Shown here piece by piece: positions 1 through 5,028 of a stretch of 6,164 nucleotides of DNA (positions are counted from its first letter, which is position 1; each line of letters opens with the position of its first letter). The stretch is from Treponema sp. (GTDB lineage: Bacteria; Spirochaetota; Spirochaetia; Treponematales; Breznakiellaceae): positions 1-6,164 of the forward strand of contig JAIRXN010000117.1 in assembly GCA_031268245.1 (NCBI GenBank), read 5' to 3'. The notes beneath the pieces were generated by a model. It did no database searches. It saw only the letters and a program-made list of their open reading frames with translations, and was not told the DNA's origin. The translations under genes were made by a program, and so were the position numbers.

Positions 1-143
1 TCCCGGGTAAGGGGATGTTCGATATCGAAGTCCAGGATATCGGCGTAGGCGATAAGGTCCATCCGGATTGCATCGCAGAAGGCGGTATGCCACGTGATAC
101 GCTTGCCGGTGGAGGAAGCGGGCGCTTCATGGTTGCTGCTCAT
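1..143 (-). CDS. 5' part of a hypothetical protein, possibly PD-(D/E)XK nuclease-like
   Basis: The minus strand opens with ATG at 143-141 and reads 47 codons to the window edge without a stop, so only the N-terminus is present. A GGAG Shine-Dalgarno (complement of 153-156) lies 9 nt before the ATG and supports this start. After a polar first 14 residues comes KRITWHTAFCDAIRMDLIAY, followed by ADILDFDIEHPLTR. From memory, this 'ITWHxAFxxAIxxxL..Y...L.F..EHPLT' pattern resembles the start of a hypothetical-protein family common in termite-gut treponemes, whose later part has an EYKSP-like motif suggestive of a PD-(D/E)XK nuclease fold. That diagnostic part lies outside the window, so the nuclease idea is a guess and no function is assigned. 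The gene is divergent from the HAD hydrolase gene. Confidence 0.6.
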   Translation of the reverse strand, partial: MSSNHEAPASSTGKRITWHTAFCDAIRMDLIAYADILDFDIEHPLTR

Positions 144-213
144 AGGGATGTTCTCCACGGTAGAATATTTACCATGATGCGGCAAGCCCTCCCGGTATTC
201 AGGAAAATGCGCG

Positions 214-245
214 CGCCCGGCCGGTTTAACCGGGCGGTTTTTTTT
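214..245 (+). terminator. Intrinsic (Rho-independent) terminator or attenuator hairpin
   Basis: A perfect 7-bp GC stem CGCCCGG (214-220) / CCGGGCG (230-236) encloses a 9-nt loop. It is followed by one G and then eight T (238-245), the textbook layout for termination of plus-strand transcripts. An alternative pairing of 217-225 with 229-237 with one mismatch is also possible. It stands between two divergent genes and only 13 bp before the HAD start codon, so no obvious upstream plus-strand gene uses it. It may be an attenuator in the HAD leader, or may end a transcript antisense to the left gene. Confidence 0.75.
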
Positions 246-258
246 GGTACTATACCGT

Positions 259-942
259 ATGGCCTTTGCCGCAGTTGCCTTCGATCTGGACGGAACCCTG
301 TATCCGAATTACCGCCTCAATATCAGGCTCATCCCCTTTATCCTGCGGGAATGGCCGCTGCTGCTGGCCTTCGGCCATGCCCGTGACCGTCTGCGGGCCG
401 CGGAAAAACCGGAAGAACGGATCCTTCCCGGTGAAAATTTCTACGCCGCCCAGGCCCGGCTGGTGGCCGCGGGCCTTAGAATCCCCTATACCCCTTCCCT
501 GCGGGATAAGATCGAGCGCCTCATCTACCAGGGCTGGGCGGTCCATTTCCGCAGTATCAGGCTCTACCCCTTTGTCCGCGAGACCCTGGACAGTCTGCAC
601 CGTGCCGGCCTCAAGCTGGCCCTCCTTTCCGATTTTCCCCCGGAATTGAAACTGCGGCATCTGGGTCTGGACCGAATCTGGGATCTGGTCCTCTGTTCCG
701 AAGCCATCGGGGCCCTTAAACCGGCGTCCCTGCCTTTTAAGGAGCTTGCCCGGGGTTTGGATATGGAACCGGAACGGATTCTCTACGTGGGAAACAGCGT
801 ATCCTACGATATCCGGGGGGCAAAGGCCTCCGGTCTCCGGGCCGCGCTGCTCAGTTCCCCCCGAAAAAGCCCAAACAGGGCCGCTGGAGCGGATTTTATC
901 TTCTCCGACTATCGCAAATTGACCCAATATGTGTTAGGGTAA
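259..942 (+). CDS. HAD-superfamily hydrolase (haloacid dehalogenase-like phosphatase)
   Basis: This 227-residue protein is a probable cytoplasmic phosphatase of HAD subfamily I. Motif I is FDLDGTLYP, with nucleophile D9 and acid D11. Motif II is LLSDFPP with S124. The motif III lysine is K154 in GALKP. Motif IV is YVGNSVSYDIRGA with D184. Residues 17 to about 110 are mostly helical and form the cap between motifs I and II, as in the phosphoglycolate phosphatase/beta-phosphoglucomutase type. In motif IV the usual GD pair is GN (N179), while the second acid D184 is kept; such variants occur in the family. ATG at 259 is chosen because it puts motif I at residues 8-14; an in-frame TTG at 244 falls inside the terminator T-run. 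No Shine-Dalgarno is visible before it. The substrate cannot be read from the sequence. The coiled-coil gene starts 6 nt downstream, implying an operon. Confidence 0.9.
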   Translation: MAFAAVAFDLDGTLYPNYRLNIRLIPFILREWPLLLAFGHARDRLRAAEKPEERILPGENFYAAQARLVAAGLRIPYTPSLRDKIERLIYQGWAVHFRSIRLYPFVRETLDSLHRAGLKLALLSDFPPELKLRHLGLDRIWDLVLCSEAIGALKPASLPFKELARGLDMEPERILYVGNSVSYDIRGAKASGLRAALLSSPRKSPNRAAGADFIFSDYRKLTQYVLG

Positions 943-948
943 GTTCAA

Positions 949-3900
949 ATGGCATTTTTCACCCCGGGAAATCTCATAACCCTGGCGATTGTGGTCCTGT
1001 TTTTGTTGCTTTTCCGCCAAATCGACAAGGGCAAACGTCCCCTGGAAATGCTCCGTAAGTATTCGGACAAACTCAAGGAAGATCTCGCCGCCTATGCCGC
1101 GGAAAAAGAAGAGGCCGTCAAAAGCTACGGCCTTTCGCTGGATGTGGAACAACAGGCCGCCCGGGAATTGATGAAGCGGCTCCGGCTGAGCGATCAGGAA
1201 CTCTCCGCCAAGGCCGCCGCTCTGGCCAAGATTGACGAGCGGATAACTCAGTACGACCATAGTCTGGAAGAACTGGTCAACATGACTGCCAGGGTTCAGG
1301 AGAACCTGGGCCGCCTTAGGGAGGAATCTCAGTTTGTGGAGGGTACCCTCTCACAGGTTAAGGGGCTCAGGGAAAAGTTGGGGACCCTGGATAAGGACCT
1401 GGGAAAGCTGGAACAGCGTTTTCAGCGGGAAAATGCCGAGGCCCTGGAAAAGACCCAGGATGACTTTACCGCCTCTTTCCGATCTACCCTGCGGGATCTG
1501 GAAGCCCAGGCGGAAACCATCGAGCGCAAGGTGGAAGATCACCGGGAGGCGGTTGACCTGATAGAGGCGGAACGGGTGGAACGCCTGCAGGAGGGGGAGG
1601 CCTTCATCAAAGATGTTCTGGCCCGTTCCCTGGAAGAGGCGGGCCGCCGGGCCGATACGCTGGAAGACGCCGCCCTGGTAAAGCTTCGGGAACAGGCCCA
1701 GGACCGGGTGGAACGCCTCAAAACAGCCCTGGATGAAAAAATGAAAACTTACCAGGAAAGCGCCAAAGCCCGCGTCCTGGACTTGCAGGACCTCATTAAG
1801 CAGCAGCGGGCCGAGGCAAAAGCCACCGCCGCCGAATTTGCCGCCGCCGCCAAAGAACAGGAGCAGCAGCGGCAGGCGGAGGAAACCGCCCTGGCCGCCG
1901 CCGCCCGTTCCCGGCAGGAGGATCTCAAACAGCGCATCGCCGAAGGAGAGGCCGTCCTGGAACAGTTCAATACCGACCTGAACCTCCGGCTGGGCCGTTT
2001 CGATTCCGGGCTGGAAGATCTGAACCGTCAATGGGCGGCGGTCAGCGGGGACCTGGAGACAAGCCTTGTAGAACAGGAACAAAAATGGCTCCGTGCCTCT
2101 CAGGATATGGACAACGCCTCCTCCCGGCAGTGGGAACACTGGGAAACCCTGGCTCTGGCCCTGGAACGGACCCTGGAAACCCAGCGGAAGACCTGGGATG
2201 ATGCCGCCTCCGCTTTCGAAGCCGCCCTGGCCGCCCACAATAAACAGATGGGGGCTGCCTTGGCAGTTCACAACGGCCAGGTGGAGGCTGTACTGGCCGC
2301 CGGCCAGGATCAGGTGGATGCGGCCCTGGCTTCCCGGGCGGAGGACCTGGAAAATGCCCTCCGTGCCCTGGAACAGCGTGGTACTGCGGCCTTGGCCGCC
2401 CACAACAGCCAGGTGGAGGCCGCCCTGGCCGCCGGCCGGGACCTGGTGGATGCGGCCCTGGCTTCCCGGGCGGAGGAGGTGGAACGGGCCATCAGAAACA
2501 TGGAAGAGCGGTCCGGCGCCGCCATCGAGACCCGGGGGGAACGGTTGAATTCGGAACTGGAAATCCACCGGCAGAAGATGGAAGCCCTGGCAGCGGAAAA
2601 TCAGGGCCTTTGGGAAACCCGGAAGCAGGATTGGGCAAACCAAGCAGCCGAGTATCAGGACGCCCTGCAGAATCAGTTGGAAAACTGGCGTAAGGCTGCG
2701 GAAGAATCCTACCGCCAGGCCCTGGAGGAGTCGGATCGGGTTCTGGAAACTTACAAGACCGCCCAGGCCGGGGAATTCTCCCGCCTGGGGACCATCGCCG
2801 ATGATGCCGGCCGCCTGGAAGGGGAACTGCGCCGGATCATGGAGGAAGCCGAAGCCAAGGCCCGCGATTCCTTCGTTCATTTCGAGGAAGAGGCCGCCCT
2901 TTTCCGCCGGAACGCCGTCAGCGGCTTTGATGCCCAGGTTGATGACTTTAATACCACCCTCGAAGGTCTCAAGCGGGAACTGACGGAACTTAAAAAAGTC
3001 TCCTACGGAGTGGTGTCGGAGAACCTCAAGGATTTCGAAGATCAATTCTCCGCGGATCTTTCCCGGCGTAAGACCGATGTTGATCACCGTTTCAACTCCT
3101 GGCTGGAATCTGTAGAGCAGCGCCTCAATACCCTGAGCGAGCAGACCCTTGAACAGCATAAGGGCATGGAACTGGTCCTGGCCGAAAAATCACGGGAAGA
3201 TTTCGCCCTTCTGGAAGAAAAACTCGATTCCGGCCTGGAACAACTGCGCCGGAAGATCCTCCTCATGGAAGCGGAGATCCGAAAAGAAATACAGACCGCC
3301 GACGAAACCCGCCTCTCCTTCCGGGATCAGCTCAGCCGGGACATGGACGATCTGCGTCTTGCCGCCGAATCTTCCATCAAAGTGGAAATCGGCCGTTATA
3401 CCCTCTCCGCCCAGGAGAATATCAAGCAGAATCAACGGGATCTGGAAGGCCGGCTCAAGGAAATGGCCGATTCCCTGGAAACCCGGAACGCCGAACTCCG
3501 TTCCTCCCAGGAAAGGATCCGGGAACTGGCGGAGGAAAACGACAGCCGGATCGCCCAGTTCCGCGGCAGTCTGGACAAGGCCCGTGAAGAGGCGCTGGCC
3601 CAGCGGCAGGAGTTCTTTGCCCGCACCCAGGAGGAAGCCCGGGTCCTAAGCACCGCCGTGGAAGAAGCCGAACAGCGGATCCGGGACTTTACGGCTCAAA
3701 CTGCCCTCTTTGATCGTACCGATGAACTAAAAACCGACTTGGAACACCGCATCGAGGATCTTCGCAGTGATATTGACCGCCTGGATCAGCGTAAGTCCGA
3801 GGTAGCCCAGATGGAGGGAGAATTCGTCCGTATCCGGCGGCTGGGGGACGAAGTAGGCGCCAAGATGAACCGTTTCCTCCTTGAACAGCGCCGCATCGAT

Positions 3901-4581
3901 GCAATGGAGGAGAATTTTGACCGTTTCCTCCGGATCTCCCAGGCGGTAGAAGTAAAACTTGCCCAAATTTCCGATTCCCACGACACTCTGGAAGCCGTAC
4001 AGGTCCAAATTCGCCATCTGGAAGACGCCCTGCGGGAGGTGGAAGAAAAATACCAGCGGGTGGAACGTAAAAACGAAGCCCTGGAAGAAACCAGCAGCGG
4101 CATCTCCCGGAATTTCAAGGCCCTGCAGGATTCGGAAACTGCCATGGACCACCTTAAACAGGGGCAGGATGATCTGTCCCTTCAGTTTGGAAAACTGCGG
4201 GATGACATTGAAACCCTGGCGGAGGAAAGCGAAAAGGCCCGGGTTGTTTCGGAAAAGCTTGCCCTTTTGGACGAATCCCTGACCGCCATCGAAACCCGCA
4301 TCAGGGATATGCAAAGGGCCCGTGAATGGCTTGCCTCCCTGGAAACCCGCATGGAAGAGATGTACCGTCAGGCCCAGGATCAGGTAAAGCTTGCCGGTAA
4401 CATCGTCAATCGGGAACAGACTCCCTTCCACGACGATAAAAGCGTCCTCACCCCGGAGGTACGGGAAAATGTACTCAGGCTTTCCCGCCGGGGCTGGACC
4501 GTCAAAGAAATTTCCAACTCCATCAAACTCCCCGAAGGGGCCGTAGAGCTTATCCTGGAATTCGCCTCCCGGGACCAGTAA
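949..4581 (+). CDS. Giant membrane-anchored coiled-coil protein (SpiroCoCo-like)
   Basis: This 1210-residue protein is probably structural or a scaffold. Residues 9-22 (LITLAIVVLFLLLF) form one transmembrane helix followed by KGKR, so by the positive-inside rule the rest faces the cytoplasm. From residue 32 to 1158 there is no proline and I see no cysteine; the chain is rich in E, Q, R, A and L and reads as nearly continuous coiled coil. Residues about 414-611 follow an 11-residue repeat. Tryptophans at 362, 380, 395, 398 and 416 are spaced 18, 15, 3 and 18, which fits helical packing. After a short hinge with P1159, residues 1168-1205 form a helix-turn-helix-like tip. No ATPase or SMC head motif is present. 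The start ATG has AGGG (936-939) 9 nt upstream and follows the HAD stop by 6 nt. I recall the name 'SpiroCoCo family coiled-coil protein' for such treponemal proteins. The architecture also recalls SwrB/DUF6115. The exact role is unknown. Confidence 0.85.
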   Translation: MAFFTPGNLITLAIVVLFLLLFRQIDKGKRPLEMLRKYSDKLKEDLAAYAAEKEEAVKSYGLSLDVEQQAARELMKRLRLSDQELSAKAAALAKIDERITQYDHSLEELVNMTARVQENLGRLREESQFVEGTLSQVKGLREKLGTLDKDLGKLEQRFQRENAEALEKTQDDFTASFRSTLRDLEAQAETIERKVEDHREAVDLIEAERVERLQEGEAFIKDVLARSLEEAGRRADTLEDAALVKLREQAQDRVERLKTALDEKMKTYQESAKARVLDLQDLIKQQRAEAKATAAEFAAAAKEQEQQRQAEETALAAAARSRQEDLKQRIAEGEAVLEQFNTDLNLRLGRFDSGLEDLNRQWAAVSGDLETSLVEQEQKWLRASQDMDNASSRQWEHWETLALALERTLETQRKTWDDAASAFEAALAAHNKQMGAALAVHNGQVEAVLAAGQDQVDAALASRAEDLENALRALEQRGTAALAAHNSQVEAALAAGRDLVDAALASRAEEVERAIRNMEERSGAAIETRGERLNSELEIHRQKMEALAAENQGLWETRKQDWANQAAEYQDALQNQLENWRKAAEESYRQALEESDRVLETYKTAQAGEFSRLGTIADDAGRLEGELRRIMEEAEAKARDSFVHFEEEAALFRRNAVSGFDAQVDDFNTTLEGLKRELTELKKVSYGVVSENLKDFEDQFSADLSRRKTDVDHRFNSWLESVEQRLNTLSEQTLEQHKGMELVLAEKSREDFALLEEKLDSGLEQLRRKILLMEAEIRKEIQTADETRLSFRDQLSRDMDDLRLAAESSIKVEIGRYTLSAQENIKQNQRDLEGRLKEMADSLETRNAELRSSQERIRELAEENDSRIAQFRGSLDKAREEALAQRQEFFARTQEEARVLSTAVEEAEQRIRDFTAQTALFDRTDELKTDLEHRIEDLRSDIDRLDQRKSEVAQMEGEFVRIRRLGDEVGAKMNRFLLEQRRIDAMEENFDRFLRISQAVEVKLAQISDSHDTLEAVQVQIRHLEDALREVEEKYQRVERKNEALEETSSGISRNFKALQDSETAMDHLKQGQDDLSLQFGKLRDDIETLAEESEKARVVSEKLALLDESLTAIETRIRDMQRAREWLASLETRMEEMYRQAQDQVKLAGNIVNREQTPFHDDKSVLTPEVRENVLRLSRRGWTVKEISNSIKLPEGAVELILEFASRDQ
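2188..2781 (+). repeat. Hendecad (11-residue) coiled-coil repeat zone within the giant coiled-coil protein
   Basis: Residues 414-611 can be cut without gaps into eighteen 11-residue units, for example AALAAHNKQMG, AALAVHNGQVE, AVLAAGQDQVD, AALASRAEDLE, AALAAHNSQVE, AALAAGRDLVD, EYQDALQNQLE and NWRKAAEESYR. Small or hydrophobic residues recur near unit positions 2/3, 6 and 10, a 3-4-4 spacing. In known proteins hendecads give an almost straight or slightly right-handed coiled coil, unlike the left-handed heptad type. The zone grades into less regular repeats on both sides, so its limits are approximate. Confidence 0.75.
2254..2517 (+). repeat. Two tandem 132-bp (44-residue) repeat copies in the coiled-coil gene
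   Basis: Copy 1 (2254-2385) and copy 2 (2386-2517) encode four hendecads each and agree at 30 of 44 residues. A 32-bp block is identical in both (2314-2345 and 2446-2477). A partial earlier unit, AALAAHNKQMG at 2221-2253, resembles the first hendecad. The nucleotide identity points to a fairly recent in-frame duplication rather than only selection for coiled-coil sequence. Such blocks can recombine and change rod length in 132-bp steps. Confidence 0.85.
4450..4563 (+). other. C-terminal helix-turn-helix-like domain of the coiled-coil protein
   Basis: Residues 1168-1205 run TPEVRENVLRLSRRG, WTVKEISNSIKLPE, GAVELILEF. The pattern 'helix - G - x-S/T-V-x-E-I-A/S - x-x-L - G - x-V-E-L-I-L' is the short HTH-like module found at the C-terminus of SwrB/DUF6115 and DUF2802-type membrane proteins, and it resembles sigma-70 region 4-like folds. 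It is set off from the rod by the only two prolines (P1159, P1169) after residue 31. Whether it binds DNA or a protein partner cannot be told from sequence. Confidence 0.65.
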
Positions 4582-4594
4582 GCCCGCCGCCGAA

Positions 4595-4678
4595 CTTTCC
4601 GTACCTTCCCCATTTCCTCATTTTTCTCTCTTCCCCCTCTCCGTTTCCTGTCAAGCCCCCGCTTCCCTCCTTTCGTTT
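4595..4678 (+). terminator. Pyrimidine-rich, G-poor tract after the coiled-coil gene; possible Rho-utilisation region
   Basis: Only 11 of 84 bases are purines, and 4604-4642 contains no G at all. No GC stem followed by a T-run is visible between the coiled-coil stop codon and the next promoter. A C-rich, G-poor unstructured RNA just past a gene is the usual setting for Rho-dependent termination, so this is the best candidate for the end of the HAD/coiled-coil transcript. The assignment is by composition only. Confidence 0.35.
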
Positions 4679-4709
4679 ATGGAGATTCTGTCTATTACGA
4701 AAATTTTAC

Positions 4710-4739
4710 TTGACAGATACGTCATTTTATGGCGATAAT
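4710..4739 (+). promoter_or_regulatory. Sigma-70-type promoter for the small ORF/porin transcript
   Basis: A perfect -35 TTGACA (4710-4715) is separated by 18 bp from -10 GATAAT (4734-4739, five of six consensus bases). An A/T-rich stretch with AAAATTTT (4700-4707) lies just upstream, where an UP element would be. Transcription would start near 4746-4748, leaving about 175 nt of leader before the small ORF. The site lies in the one clearly AT-rich island of a GC-rich region and points at the porin gene. An imperfectly centred dyad TGAC-N6-GTCA (4711-4724) overlaps the -35. Confidence 0.8.
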
Positions 4740-4747
4740 CATGATTA
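4736..4747. promoter_or_regulatory. Perfect 12-bp palindrome over the -10/start region; operator candidate
   Basis: TAATCATGATTA is exactly self-complementary. It overlaps the last four bases of the -10 hexamer and reaches the expected transcription start. A dimeric repressor bound here would block RNA polymerase. No regulator gene lies in the window and I cannot name a matching regulator family. Confidence 0.45.
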
Positions 4748-4809
4748 AGAGTGTAAATGTTCAGGTTTAGGTAGTTTCCACCGCCTTTCCCGGAACACCC
4801 CCCGCTCCC

Positions 4810-4841
4810 GCGCCGGCCCGGCGGGCCCCCCCCCCCGGCGC
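4810..4841 (+). other. GC hairpin enclosing the C11 tract
   Basis: GCGCCGG (4810-4816) is complementary to CCGGCGC (4835-4841). Inside it, GGCCC (4815-4819) can pair with GGGCC (4823-4827) around a GGC loop. The best combined fold is an outer GCGCC/GGCGC stem plus this inner stem, with about nine C left as a one-sided bulge. Changes in C number would alter bulge size rather than break the stems. Confidence 0.5.
4826..4836 (+). repeat. Homopolymeric tract of 11 C in the porin leader
   Basis: Eleven consecutive C (G on the minus strand) lie about 80 nt downstream of the expected transcription start and 85 nt upstream of the small ORF. Homopolymers of this length are prone to slipped-strand mispairing. 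In Treponema pallidum poly-G/C tracts upstream of tpr-family and other outer-membrane protein genes are known to vary in length and change expression. Here the tract lies inside the transcribed leader, so any effect would be on RNA polymerase passage, RNA folding or stability rather than promoter spacing. Confidence 0.85.
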
Positions 4842-4845
4842 AACG

Positions 4846-4891
4846 CCCGAACCCACCCCGGAACCCCCGGACCCCTCAGGCCCGGACACCC
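4846..4891 (-). other. Potential G-quadruplex (minus strand) / i-motif (plus strand)
   Basis: Seven C-runs of at least three bases lie at 4846-4848, 4852-4854, 4856-4859, 4864-4868, 4872-4875, 4881-4883 and 4889-4891, with gaps of 3, 1, 4, 3, 5 and 5 bases. On the minus strand these are seven G-runs with loops of five or fewer, well beyond the four runs needed for a three-tetrad quadruplex. The minus strand is the template for the porin transcript, so a folded structure could stall RNA polymerase or the replication fork. Confidence 0.7.
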
Positions 4892-4908
4892 GGGGAAACG
4901 CACGTTGT

Positions 4909-4915
4909 AAGGAGG
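4909..4915 (+). promoter_or_regulatory. Consensus Shine-Dalgarno of the small ORF
   Basis: AAGGAGG is a full match to the anti-Shine-Dalgarno and lies 5 nt before the ATG at 4921. It is the strongest ribosome-binding site in the window and is the main reason to believe the small ORF is translated. Confidence 0.8.
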
Positions 4916-4920
4916 AGATC

Positions 4921-5028
4921 ATGAAAAAGCTTGGGGCTCTTTCACTGGTTCTCTGGCACTTAGCCGGGATGAGGCGGGCGTTGCCCGTTTCCCAAAACAC
5001 AATTGCAGAGCAAAGGAGACAGGGATGA
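4921..5028 (+). CDS. 35-residue small ORF / leader peptide overlapping the porin start
   Basis: The ORF starts with ATG after a consensus AAGGAGG and encodes 35 residues, MKKLGALSLVLWHLAG then MRRALPVSQNTIAEQRRQG. Its TGA (5026-5028) overlaps the porin ATG (5025-5027) as ATGA, the classic arrangement for translational coupling. The first 16 residues look like the positively charged start and hydrophobic core of a signal peptide, and MKKL is shared with the porin. The second half is basic and polar with no recognised motif. It may be a regulatory leader peptide, a tiny membrane peptide, or the remnant of a deleted paralogous outer-membrane protein gene whose signal peptide survives. I do not recognise a family. 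Translation is likely; function is unknown. Confidence 0.55.
   Translation: MKKLGALSLVLWHLAGMRRALPVSQNTIAEQRRQG
4966..4993 (+). other. Small hairpin inside the small ORF
   Basis: CGGGC (4975-4979) pairs with GCCCG (4983-4987) around a GTT loop. GGGA (4966-4969) can also pair with TCCC (4990-4993) to extend it past an internal loop. It sits just before the porin Shine-Dalgarno. Ribosomes translating the small ORF would melt it, which could matter for coupling. It may also be chance in GC-rich DNA. Confidence 0.3.
5012..5018 (+). promoter_or_regulatory. Shine-Dalgarno of the porin gene, inside the small ORF
   Basis: AAAGGAG lies 6 nt before the porin ATG at 5025. The porin can therefore be initiated independently as well as by ribosomes terminating at the overlapping small-ORF stop. 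It fixes the porin start at 5025. Confidence 0.75.

Larger units (their letters stand above)
4748..4920 (+). other. Long C-rich untranslated leader of the small ORF/porin transcript
   Basis: The stretch from the expected transcription start to the small-ORF start codon is strongly C-rich on the plus strand, unlike the flanking genes. No frame has a start codon that leads through it: ATGs at 4729, 4741 and 4757 meet stops by 4774. The frame of the small ORF is open from 4771 but has no initiator; its hypothetical translation is proline-rich (TPEPTPEPPDPSGPD), as expected from C-runs. The leader contains the C11 tract, a GC hairpin and a multi-run G-quadruplex motif listed separately. Confidence 0.6.

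Noticed and set aside
15..386. 123-codon plus-strand frame at the left edge
   Set aside because: It runs antisense to the better-supported minus-strand start, passes straight through the terminator hairpin and overlaps the HAD gene in another frame.
250..927. 225-residue minus-strand open frame opposite the HAD gene
   Set aside because: The plus frame carries all HAD motifs in order; the antisense frame has no recognisable motif and is a shadow of GC-rich codon bias.
1351..3159. 602-residue open frame on the minus strand opposite the coiled-coil gene
   Set aside because: Its translation is low-complexity (G, Q, L, F-rich) and mirrors the codon use of the sense gene. No Shine-Dalgarno or domain is visible, and the sense frame is clearly coding.
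949..4581. SMC/Rad50-type ATPase or methyl-accepting chemotaxis protein as identity for the coiled-coil protein
   Set aside because: No Walker A, Walker B or signature motif at either end, no conserved chemoreceptor hairpin tip, and no periplasmic sensor domain.
4741..4770. Nine-codon ORF starting at ATG 4741 near the promoter
   Set aside because: The ATG lies at or before the expected transcription start and no Shine-Dalgarno precedes it.
4771..4920. Open, proline-rich frame upstream of and in frame with the small ORF
   Set aside because: There is no ATG, GTG or TTG initiator after the TAG at 4768-4770, and C-rich DNA is expected to lack stops. Kept only as part of the leader description.
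4767..5000. 77-residue minus-strand frame across the C-rich leader
   Set aside because: The Gly/Ala-rich product comes from the C-runs of the leader; it has no convincing ribosome-binding site and overlaps the supported small ORF.
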